Below, piece after piece: positions 44,235 through 51,904 of a stretch of DNA of 64,000 nucleotides. Below the pieces are notes generated by a model that was not told where the DNA came from, made no database searches, and saw nothing but the letters and a program-made list of their open reading frames with translations. Each line of letters begins with the position of its first letter. The first letter of the stretch is position 1. The position numbers and the translations under genes were made by a program. Origin of the DNA: Nitrospinota bacterium (lineage in GTDB: Bacteria; Nitrospinota_A; UBA7883; JACRGQ01); contig JACRGQ010000003.1 of NCBI GenBank assembly GCA_016217735.1, positions 25,564 to 89,563 of the forward strand, written 5' to 3'.

Positions 44235-45591
44235 GGGCCGCCTCCTTCATCAGTTCCTTCACCGCTTCGCGGAATTTGTCGCCGCGATCCTCGTAATTTT
44301 TAAACATATCGAAACTGGCGCACGCGGGGGAAAGCAGCACCGTATCGCCCGGTTTCGCCAGCCGCGCCCCCAGCGCCACCGCCTCCCGCATCGTGGCGGC
44401 GCGATCCGCCCGCGGATAATCCCCCAGCGCGCGGCCTATCTTTTCGGCGGCCTCGCCGATGAGAATGGCGTGAGCCCCCTTGCGCCGCACCAGCGCGGCC
44501 AGCGGCCCGAAATCCTGATCCTTGTCGCGCCCGCCAAGTATGACGAACACTTTCCCGTCCAATCCTTCAAGCGCCTTGAGGGTGGAGCCGACATTGGTTC
44601 CTTTGGAATCATTGATGTAACGGACGCCGCCCCGCTCGGCCACCAGTTCAATCCGGTGGGGAAGCGCCGTGAAGCTGAACAACGCGCGGGAGATCGCCCC
44701 AACGTCAGCCCCGGCGGCAAAAGCGATGGCGGCGGCGGCAAGGGCGTTTTCCAGATTTGCGCCGCCGGCAATTTTCAGATCCTTCGCCTCTCCTATCGAC
44801 CATGATTCCCCCTTTTCCACAAGTACGATCCGTCCGTCATTCACGAATACGCCGTCCTTGAGCAGCTCCCGCGTGGAGAAACCCAGAAGACGGCAGCGCA
44901 CCTTGTCCTTCAGCTTCATGGTTCCGGGGTCGTCAAAGTTGAGCACGCACACATCGTCACCCGACTGGTTCATAAAAACGCGGCTTTTCATCGCCGCGTA
45001 TTCTTCCATCGTATGGTGCCGGTCCAGGTGATCCGGCGTGATGTTCAGGATGGCCGACACGCGGGGGCGGAAATGTACGCACCCCTCCAGTTGGAACGAA
45101 CTGATCTCGGCCACCACCTTCACGTCCCGCTCGAACACGGCGTCCTCGCCGGTCACGGCGTTGCCTATGTTGCCGCAAACCACGGCCGGTACGCCGCTCT
45201 CCTTCAGAATCGCCCCCACCAGCGCGGTCGTTGTGGTTTTGCCGTTGGTGCCGGTGATCGCCACCCACCCGCGCGGAGCGAGCCGGAAGGCAAGCTCGAT
45301 CTCGCTGATCACCTCGGCCCCTTCGCGGCGCTTGGCGGCAAGAAGGGGGTTCTCCCACGGCACGCCGGGGGAAGTGACAACCAGATCGAATTTTTCCTTC
45401 ATCACAAGCGCGTGGCCGCCAGTCTCCACCTCGATGCCGCGGGCGAGTTTTTTAAGCTCATCGCGCAGCTTCTCTTGAGTGCTGTTGTCGGTGATGAACA
45501 CCGCCGCCCCAAGCGCCGCCAGCCGGTTGGCCGCCGGCACGCCGGTGCGCCCGATGCCGACCACAAGAACCTTTTTGCCGTTAACGTCCAC
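44224..45591 (-). CDS. murD: UDP-N-acetylmuramoylalanine-D-glutamate ligase MurD
   Basis: MurD adds D-glutamate to UDP-MurNAc-L-Ala. The 455-residue protein shows the N-terminal KVLVVGIGRTGV, SPGVPWENP, the P-loop GTNGKTTT (114-121), NITPDHLDRHHTMEEYAAMK and DSKGTNVGSTLKAL, with FVILGGRDKDQDF. The start is a GTG at 45589-45591, three bases after the mraY stop. Confidence 0.97.
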   Translation of the reverse strand: MDVNGKKVLVVGIGRTGVPAANRLAALGAAVFITDNSTQEKLRDELKKLARGIEVETGGHALVMKEKFDLVVTSPGVPWENPLLAAKRREGAEVISEIELAFRLAPRGWVAITGTNGKTTTTALVGAILKESGVPAVVCGNIGNAVTGEDAVFERDVKVVAEISSFQLEGCVHFRPRVSAILNITPDHLDRHHTMEEYAAMKSRVFMNQSGDDVCVLNFDDPGTMKLKDKVRCRLLGFSTRELLKDGVFVNDGRIVLVEKGESWSIGEAKDLKIAGGANLENALAAAAIAFAAGADVGAISRALFSFTALPHRIELVAERGGVRYINDSKGTNVGSTLKALEGLDGKVFVILGGRDKDQDFGPLAALVRRKGAHAILIGEAAEKIGRALGDYPRADRAATMREAVALGARLAKPGDTVLLSPACASFDMFKNYEDRGDKFREAVKELMKEAAHVR

Positions 45592-45594
45592 CCG

Positions 45595-46674
45595 TCACCT
45601 CAGCTTCAACGTGGAAAGGCTCAACAACGCCAGAAGGATGGAGACGATCCAGAAGCGGATCGTCACCTTGGTTTCCGGCCAGCCGAGTTTTTCAAAGTGG
45701 TGGTGGATCGGCGCCATCAAAAAGACCCGTTTGCGGGTCAGTTTGAAGGAGGCGACCTGGATGATCACCGAAAGCGCTTCCACCACGAATATCCCCCCGA
45801 CCAGCAGGAGGATGATTTCATGCTTGGTCAATATTGCCACCACGCCGAGCAGCGCGCCGAGGGACACCGAGCCGGTGTTCCCCATAAACAACTGCGCCGG
45901 ATAGGAGTTGTACCAAAGGAAACCGAGCGATGCCCCCACCACCGCGCCGCAAACGACGGTGATCTCCCCCATCCCTTTGATGAAGGGTATCTGGAGATAG
46001 CCGCTAAAGTGCGCATGGCCGGCGACATAGCTGAAAAAAGTGTAGGCGGTAAACGCGATGATGATCGGGCCGATGGCCAGCCCGTCCAGCCCGTCGGTGA
46101 GGTTTACGGCGTTGCTGGCCCCGACCACCACAAGGGCGGCGAAAATCCAGTACGACCAGCCTAGATCGACCTGCACGTTCTTGAGGAACGGAATATAAAC
46201 CTTGGTGAGCGTATCGGCAAGCCCTTCCTCCCCCGCCACCAGCAGGAACACCGGCACGCAGGCGAGCAACTGGAGAAGAAGTTTCGTCTTGCTCTTCATG
46301 CCGTGGCCGTCGCGCATTTTGGTGGTGTCGTCGGCGATGCCGATGGCGCCGAACAGGATGGCGGCGGTAACGGCGGCCAGCACGGCGGGACGGGCCACAT
46401 CGGCCCACAACAGCGCCGGCGCCAGGAAGGAAACAAGTATGAGGATGCCTCCCATCGTCGGGGTGCCGGCCTTGGGGCGGTGGTGCTCCGGCACGTCCGC
46501 GCGTATCCGCTCGCCGAAATTCCTCCGCTGCAGCCAGCGAATCATCGCCGGCCCCAGCAGGAAAGAAAGCAGCAACGCCGTGATGATGGCGTAGGTGGAG
46601 CGAAACGTGATGTACTTGAACACGTTGAGCGAATGGAAGCGCTCGTGCAATGGATACAGCCAGTAGTACAGCAT
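45595..46674 (-). CDS. mraY: Phospho-MurNAc-pentapeptide transferase MraY
   Basis: MraY transfers phospho-MurNAc-pentapeptide to undecaprenyl phosphate, giving lipid I. The 359-residue, ten-helix protein carries GTPTMGGILI, the aspartate-rich FGAIGIADDTTKMR, NAVNLTDGLDGLAIG, FMGNTGSVSLGALLG and the late MAPIHHHFEKLGWPE histidine motif. The ATG overlaps the murE stop by one base. murF, usually between murE and mraY, is absent at this junction. Confidence 0.97.
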   Translation of the reverse strand: MLYYWLYPLHERFHSLNVFKYITFRSTYAIITALLLSFLLGPAMIRWLQRRNFGERIRADVPEHHRPKAGTPTMGGILILVSFLAPALLWADVARPAVLAAVTAAILFGAIGIADDTTKMRDGHGMKSKTKLLLQLLACVPVFLLVAGEEGLADTLTKVYIPFLKNVQVDLGWSYWIFAALVVVGASNAVNLTDGLDGLAIGPIIIAFTAYTFFSYVAGHAHFSGYLQIPFIKGMGEITVVCGAVVGASLGFLWYNSYPAQLFMGNTGSVSLGALLGVVAILTKHEIILLLVGGIFVVEALSVIIQVASFKLTRKRVFLMAPIHHHFEKLGWPETKVTIRFWIVSILLALLSLSTLKLR

Positions 46675-48134
46675 CAGCCCCGGCTCCTTATATATTTGGC
46701 GGCCACTTTCCGGTCGTCAAACAAATGCTTGACCGTGCCGACGATCTGGTAATCCTCGTGCCCCTTGCCGGCGATGAGCACCATGTCGCCGGCGCGGGCG
46801 ATGCCAATGGCGTGGCTGATCGCTTCTTCGCGATCTGTCACGGCGGTAACGCGCCCCCGCGCCCCGGCGGGGATTCCCGCCATGATGTCTTCGATAATTC
46901 GGTGGGGCACCTCCGTGCGTGGGTTATCGGAGGTAACCACCACCTGGTCAGCCATATCCGCCGCGATGCGCCCCATCTTCGGGCGCTTGGTCCGGTCGCG
47001 GTCGCCGCCGCAACCGAACACACAAATGAGGCGGTTTTTGGTAATACCGCGTGCGGTCTTCAACACATTCTCCAGCGCGTTGTCGGTGTGCGCGTAATCG
47101 ACGATCACCGCGAAATCCTGCCCCGCGTCCACTTTCTCAAAACGGCCCGGCACGGGCGGCGCGGTCTCAATCCCTTTTACGACGGTCTCCAGCTCAATCC
47201 CTTCGGCGTAGCCGGCCGAAAAAGCGGCCATCGCGTTCTGGATGTTGTGGTGGCCGGGAAGGGGGATGTTGAACGAGACATCCCCTTTGGGCGTGGCGAG
47301 CGCGATGTGGCCGCCGCCGAAATCGGTGGTGGCGCGGAGAAGCCGGATCACCGCCTTGGGATGGCCGCCATAGGTCACCAGCGTGCCGTTCACCCCTTCG
47401 GCCGCCCACCGTTCGCCGGCCGGGTCGTCAAGGTTTATGACGGCGTATTCCAGATCGAACCCCGTAAAGAGCGATTGCTTGGCGCGGGCGTACTCTTCCA
47501 TCGTCTGGTGAAAATCGAGGTGATCCTGCGTGAGATTGGTGAACACGCCCCCTTTGAACGAAGTGCGGTCAAGCCGCCCCAGCGCCAGCCCGTGACTGCT
47601 CACCTCCATCACGCAGCGGGGGTTGGGATACGCCGCCGCGCGGGCGAACATTTTTTGCAAGTCGGCCGATTCCGGCGTGGTGTTCGGCGCCGGAACGGCG
47701 CAATCGGGAAACGCATATTCTATGGTGCCGAAACGGGAGGCGCGGTATCCCGCGGTATTGAGCATATTCTGGATCAGGTAGGTGGTGGTGGTTTTGCCAT
47801 TGGTGCCGGTGACGCCGATCACGCCGATCTTCGCCGAAGGATCGCCGTGGAAGCGGGCGGCCAACCGCGCCAGTTCCTTGCGGGTGTCTTTCACGCGGGC
47901 CACGGGAAAACCGGCCGGCGTTTCCAGGGCGGCGCCTTCTTCGGCCACCACCAGCGACGCGCCACGGGCGATGGCGTCTTGCACATAGGCGTGGCCGTCC
48001 AGATGAAAACCTTTCACGGCGACGAAGCAGCTTCCCTTCCCCACTTTGCGGCTGTCATATTCCACCCCGCTCACCGATACTTCCGGCAACCCGGCCGAAA
48101 GGCCGTTGAGAAGCCACACGCTGCTGATGGTCAT
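46674..48134 (-). CDS. murE: UDP-MurNAc-tripeptide ligase MurE, meso-DAP specific
   Basis: MurE adds the third residue of the stem peptide. The 486-residue protein has GVEYDSRKVGKGSCFVAVKG, the P-loop GTNGKTTT (110-117), TTPESADLQ, EVSSHGLALGR and CGGDRDRTKRPKMG. DNPR at 403-406 is the signature for meso-diaminopimelate; lysine enzymes have a different motif here. The frame extends further upstream, but the ATG at 48134 overlaps the ftsI stop by four bases and starts the conserved sequence. Confidence 0.96.
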   Translation of the reverse strand: MTISSVWLLNGLSAGLPEVSVSGVEYDSRKVGKGSCFVAVKGFHLDGHAYVQDAIARGASLVVAEEGAALETPAGFPVARVKDTRKELARLAARFHGDPSAKIGVIGVTGTNGKTTTTYLIQNMLNTAGYRASRFGTIEYAFPDCAVPAPNTTPESADLQKMFARAAAYPNPRCVMEVSSHGLALGRLDRTSFKGGVFTNLTQDHLDFHQTMEEYARAKQSLFTGFDLEYAVINLDDPAGERWAAEGVNGTLVTYGGHPKAVIRLLRATTDFGGGHIALATPKGDVSFNIPLPGHHNIQNAMAAFSAGYAEGIELETVVKGIETAPPVPGRFEKVDAGQDFAVIVDYAHTDNALENVLKTARGITKNRLICVFGCGGDRDRTKRPKMGRIAADMADQVVVTSDNPRTEVPHRIIEDIMAGIPAGARGRVTAVTDREEAISHAIGIARAGDMVLIAGKGHEDYQIVGTVKHLFDDRKVAAKYIRSRG

Positions 48135-49993
48135 AAAACCCCTTTTTCCCCAACGGAACCGGCTTCCGCCCTGGTGGCCGAAGCCGCGCCGGTTTCCGGC
48201 ATCGTTACCGGCGGCAGCGAATAACTGCCGTCCTCCGGGCGCGCGGCGAGGGCGCGGCGCACCCCGCCCCATTCCACCTCATAGCGCCGCTGGCCGCGGG
48301 CCGGCAGCCCGAGATACAGCGCCATGCCGCTGATGATGTTGCGCGCCATCGGCGCCGCCACTTCCCCGCCCCAGCCGGTTCCCTTCGGCTCGTCCACCAT
48401 GATGAGGACGGCATAACGCGGCTTTTTCACCGGGAACAGCGCTATAAACGAGGAAAGCGGCTTTTCGTTGCTGTAGTGTCCTTTTTCGCGGTCGAACTTC
48501 TGGGCGGTGCCGGTCTTGCCGGCGATTTCAAAGCCGGGAACCTGCGCCAGCTTGCCGGTGCCATCCGTGACGGTATAGTGCATCATGTCCAGCGTCTGGC
48601 GGGCGGCGGAGGAACCGATCACCTGCGTGCGGGGCGGCGGGCGGTATTCCATCACCACCCGGCCATCCCTCAGCATCTGCCGCATAAAGTGCGGACGCAC
48701 ACCGTAGCCGCCGTTGCCGATGACCGCCAGCGCGGCGGCGATCTGGATCGGCGTCGTCATCACTTCCTGCCCGAAGGAGATGGCGGCCAGCGACACGCCG
48801 GACCAGCGCCGGTAATCGCGCAACAACCCGTCCACCTCGCCGGGGAGGTCTATCATCGTTTTTTCGCCGAAGCCGAATTTCCTGAGGTATTCATGCATCC
48901 GTTTCGGCCCCATCTTGCCGGCCAGCTTGATCATGCCGATGTTGCTGGACTTCGCGATGACGTCCTTAAGCGGCATCACGCCGTACTTGTTGTTGTTGGC
49001 TTCGCGGATCACGCGGTCGTATACCTCGTAACGGCCTTTCTCGCAGTCGTAGAGCTCGTCGGGAGTGGTAAGGCCGTCGTTGATGGCGGCGGCCGCCACG
49101 AACACTTTGAAGATGGATCCCGGCTCGTACGTCTGGGTGACGGAGAGCGCGCGGTGGCGGGCCAGGTGCGCCTGCGGGTCGTTGAGGTCGATATCCGGCT
49201 GTTCGGCCATCGCCAGCACTTCGCCGTTCTCCACGTCCATCACCACGGCGAGCGCCGCCTTGGCCTCGTATTTATCGTAGGCGGCCTTCACCGTCTTTTC
49301 GGCGATGTACTGGATGTTGCTGTCGATGGTGGTGACCAGCTCGAAGTTGCTGTCGGGGCGTTTTTCGCCGTTGTAGCCGTAAATTCTGCCGGTGGCGTCG
49401 CGGTGGGCGACGAGGGTCATCTGTTCGCCGGAGAGCGTTTTTTCATAAAGGTATTCAAGGCCCGCCAGCCCGTCGTTATCCAGCCCGCAGAAACCGACCA
49501 CCCGGCCGGCGAGCATCCGTTGCGGATAAAAACGCTGATCCTCGGAGACGAACGAAACCCCCTTGATGTGGCGCGCCTTCACCGCCTCGTACGCGTCATC
49601 GCCCACCTTGCGCTTGAGCCAGGCGAAGTGGCCGCGCCGGTCGAGCTTTTGGTAGACGTAATCGGGGCTTATCCCCAGATCGCGGCCCAGCAAAATCGCG
49701 GCGGTACGCTTGTCCTTCACCGCCGACGGCTGGGCAAAAACCGATTTCATCGGCACTGAGAGCGCCAGCGGCGTCAGGTTGCGGTCCAGAATCCGGCCGC
49801 GCGTGGGGGAGAAGGTAACCTTCGAGACATACATGTTCTTCGAGTATTCCGTGTAACGCCCGTAATCGTACAACTGCACATAGCCGAGCCGTCCAACCAC
49901 CGCCGCGAAAAACACAAAGACGAGCGCCCCCGCGATCAACAGCCGTATCTTTTTAAACCTGATCGACTTGGCGGTGAAAATGTCGTCTCTCAT
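48131..49993 (-). CDS. ftsI: Septal transpeptidase FtsI (PBP3)
   Basis: This class B penicillin-binding protein cross-links septal peptidoglycan with FtsW. The 620-residue protein has a single N-terminal membrane helix (LLIAGALVFVFFAAVVGRLGY), a dimerisation domain (PTRGRILDRNLTPLALSV) and the transpeptidase domain with EPGSIFKVF (SxxK serine), AKSSNIGM (SxN) and AGKTGTAQ (KTG). A PASTA tail is absent. The start overlaps the ftsL stop by four bases. Confidence 0.95.
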   Translation of the reverse strand: MRDDIFTAKSIRFKKIRLLIAGALVFVFFAAVVGRLGYVQLYDYGRYTEYSKNMYVSKVTFSPTRGRILDRNLTPLALSVPMKSVFAQPSAVKDKRTAAILLGRDLGISPDYVYQKLDRRGHFAWLKRKVGDDAYEAVKARHIKGVSFVSEDQRFYPQRMLAGRVVGFCGLDNDGLAGLEYLYEKTLSGEQMTLVAHRDATGRIYGYNGEKRPDSNFELVTTIDSNIQYIAEKTVKAAYDKYEAKAALAVVMDVENGEVLAMAEQPDIDLNDPQAHLARHRALSVTQTYEPGSIFKVFVAAAAINDGLTTPDELYDCEKGRYEVYDRVIREANNNKYGVMPLKDVIAKSSNIGMIKLAGKMGPKRMHEYLRKFGFGEKTMIDLPGEVDGLLRDYRRWSGVSLAAISFGQEVMTTPIQIAAALAVIGNGGYGVRPHFMRQMLRDGRVVMEYRPPPRTQVIGSSAARQTLDMMHYTVTDGTGKLAQVPGFEIAGKTGTAQKFDREKGHYSNEKPLSSFIALFPVKKPRYAVLIMVDEPKGTGWGGEVAAPMARNIISGMALYLGLPARGQRRYEVEWGGVRRALAARPEDGSYSLPPVTMPETGAASATRAEAGSVGEKGVL

Positions 49994-50340
49994 TTCTTTT
50001 CCACAAAAACCGTATGTTCCCTGTCCAGCGGGGCGTAGCCGGCGGCGCGGGCCCGCGTCTCCATCTCCACCGGGGTCATAAGCATCTCGTATTCCAGCCG
50101 CAGGCGGGTCTGCTCCGCCAACAGCTCCCGTTCACGGCTTTTTATCTTCTGTTCGCGGTACACCTCATGCACCATCTGAACCGAGGGGTAGGTGTAGACC
50201 AGCAGCGACAGCAGCAGAAAAACCACCCCCAGCCCGTAGAAGAGAAGCTCTTCGCGGTCGAGCCGCGCCTTGGCCCGGACGTATGTGCGGTCGTTCAGCG
50301 GCGGCGCGTCGAAATTCATCGCGGAGTTTTCGCCGTTCAT
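49990..50340 (-). CDS. ftsL: Cell division protein FtsL-like
   Basis: A 116-residue bitopic protein with a cytoplasmic N-terminus, one membrane helix (LLFYGLGVVFLLLSLLVYTY) and a leucine-zipper-like periplasmic coiled coil (REQKIKSRERELLAEQTRLRLEYEM, here spanning about residues 63-86). Sequence conservation in FtsL is weak. The identification rests on size, topology and the position between rsmH and ftsI, where ftsL always lies. Confidence 0.85.
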   Translation of the reverse strand: MNGENSAMNFDAPPLNDRTYVRAKARLDREELLFYGLGVVFLLLSLLVYTYPSVQMVHEVYREQKIKSRERELLAEQTRLRLEYEMLMTPVEMETRARAAGYAPLDREHTVFVEKK

Positions 50341-51284
50341 GCGGCCTCCCGTTGCACCGCGCGGAGCATGGCGCTGCGGGCGCGCGGGTTTTTGTCCGTT
50401 TCCGCTTCGCCCGCGGTGATCGGGCGGCGGGTGAGCAGCGCCGCATCGGCCTTGTGGCCGCAGATGCAGACCGGGGTTTTGGGCGGACAGATGCAGCCCC
50501 TGGCAAGGCGGGCGAAGGTGTGCTTGACGATGCGGTCTTCAAGGGAGTGGAAGGAAATGACGGCGAGGCGGCCCCCCGGCTTGAGCGCGGAGACGGCGTC
50601 CAACAACGCCTGTTCAAGATGCTCCAACTCGCCGTTCACGGCGATGCGGAGCGCCTGGAACATCCGCGTGGCGGGGTGTATCCGCTGCCTTCCTTTGGGA
50701 TAGGCGGCAACGGCCACCTGCGCGAGATCAAGCGTGGTTTCAAACGGCTTTTCGGCGCGGCGGCGGACGATCATCCGCGCGATCCTGGCGGCGAGGCGCT
50801 CCTCGCCATACTCGCGGAAGATGCGGGCAAGCTCGCGCTCGCCGGCGGCGTTGACGATGTCGGCGGCGGTGCGCCCCTCGCGGGGATTCATCCGCATATC
50901 GAGCGGCCCCTCCCGCTGGAAACTGAAGCCGCGCGCGGCGTCGTCCAGCATGAACGAGGAGACCCCGAGATCGATGAGGATGCCGTCGGCCAAGCGTCCG
51001 GCAAGCGGAACCTTCAAATCTTCAAAACGGCAATTATGCAACTCTACCCCGCCCCCATAGCGTGCAAGCCTTTTACCGCTGCGTTCAATCGCGCCGGGAT
51101 CGCGGTCCAGCCCTATCAGAGTGGCCCCGCTTCCCGCCGCTTCCAGTATGGCGCTTGCATGCCCGGCCCCACCGAGCGTGCAATCGACATATACCCCACC
51201 AGGCTTTGGCCTGATTAATTCAATTACTTCATCCCGCAGAACAGGTGCATGGCCCGGCTCGTCGCTAGAGGATCCCGAGTTCAT
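50337..51284 (-). CDS. rsmH: 16S rRNA (cytosine1402-N4)-methyltransferase RsmH
   Basis: The 315-residue protein, formerly MraW, methylates C1402 of 16S rRNA. It has HAPVLRDEVIEL, the AdoMet loop VDCTLGGAGHASAIL, LIGLDRDPGA, DGILIDLGVSSFMLDDAARG, GRLAVISFHSLEDRIVK and the FxPxNxxN-free ending with CICPPKTPVC. The start overlaps the mraZ end by 20 bases. Confidence 0.96.
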   Translation of the reverse strand: MNSGSSSDEPGHAPVLRDEVIELIRPKPGGVYVDCTLGGAGHASAILEAAGSGATLIGLDRDPGAIERSGKRLARYGGGVELHNCRFEDLKVPLAGRLADGILIDLGVSSFMLDDAARGFSFQREGPLDMRMNPREGRTAADIVNAAGERELARIFREYGEERLAARIARMIVRRRAEKPFETTLDLAQVAVAAYPKGRQRIHPATRMFQALRIAVNGELEHLEQALLDAVSALKPGGRLAVISFHSLEDRIVKHTFARLARGCICPPKTPVCICGHKADAALLTRRPITAGEAETDKNPRARSAMLRAVQREAA

Positions 51285-51717
51285 CGAGATCGTCCCTCAT
51301 AAGCCGTATCCCCTTGTTCCCGTTCTTGCGCGTCCAGACGGCCTCGTCCCATATTTCGATATGGTCAACCGCCCCAACCACCTGCACGTTCTTGTTCAGC
51401 TCAAAACTCTTGCGGATTTCCTGGGGGATGAGCAGCTTGCCGCTTTTGATGGTGCTGGGATAAAAACGCTCCGCCAGCCCCTTCAACCGCCGCCGCTGTT
51501 CCCGGTCAGCCTTGCCGCGCTCCATCAGGTCGCTCAACATCGCCAGGTAGGACGGGCGCGTAAAGGCGATGAGCGATTCGTGCGCGCCGTCCGACTGAAT
51601 GGCGAGCATCATCGTTTCGTCGTCGGCCACCTCGCGGCTGATGGCGGCGGGAACGTGGATACGCCCCTTGTCATCGACCGTTGCCGGATAGACCCCCGAA
51701 AACGCGGCATTCAGCAT
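51265..51717 (-). CDS. mraZ: Transcriptional regulator MraZ
   Basis: MraZ binds upstream of its own gene and controls the dcw operon. The 150-residue protein contains both half-domains: FSGVYPATVDDKGRIHVPAAI and LIPQEIRKSFELNKNVQVVG, with the DKGR and (I/L)P motifs that contact DNA. The ATG at 51715-51717 starts MLNAAFSGVY; the frame is open further upstream, but that part is the operator region. It lacks a perfect ribosome site (GGAAGTG). Confidence 0.93.
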   Translation of the reverse strand: MLNAAFSGVYPATVDDKGRIHVPAAISREVADDETMMLAIQSDGAHESLIAFTRPSYLAMLSDLMERGKADREQRRRLKGLAERFYPSTIKSGKLLIPQEIRKSFELNKNVQVVGAVDHIEIWDEAVWTRKNGNKGIRLMRDDLDELGIL

Positions 51718-51720
51718 TTT

Positions 51721-51770
51721 TACACTTCCATCCACTTTAGTACACTTAGGAACACATTTTCGCACACCAT
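51721..51770 (-). promoter_or_regulatory. MraZ box: five 10-bp GTG repeats
   Basis: On the minus strand the five consecutive ten-base blocks are ATGGTGTGCG, AAAATGTGTT, CCTAAGTGTA, CTAAAGTGGA and TGGAAGTGTA. GTG sits at positions 6-8 of every block, preceded mostly by AA. Known MraZ sites are three or four direct repeats at ten-base spacing (TGGGN-type in E. coli, AAAGTG-type in mycoplasmas). The array abuts the mraZ start and overlaps the likely promoter, so repression is the simplest reading. Confidence 0.72.
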
Positions 51771-51784
51771 TGAAATATGTCAAC
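51756..51784 (-). promoter_or_regulatory. Probable dcw operon promoter
   Basis: A perfect TTGACA -35 box (51779-51784) is followed 16-17 bases later by GAAAAT/AAAATG, a weak -10 box that lies within the first MraZ repeats. Confidence 0.5.
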
Positions 51785-51904
51785 ACCTAAACGACGTATT
51801 TTTCAGGAATTTTTTTAGAGGAAAAAGCTGTAATACGAAGGGGTTACATTAAGCTCAAATGGGGCATTTATTCCCCTTAAATTAGGGGCAAGGAGGGCGG
51901 CGAA

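Noticed and set aside
36395..51717. Long plus-strand frames opposite the dcw operon
   Set aside because: These are high-GC antisense shadows of recognised mur and fts genes.
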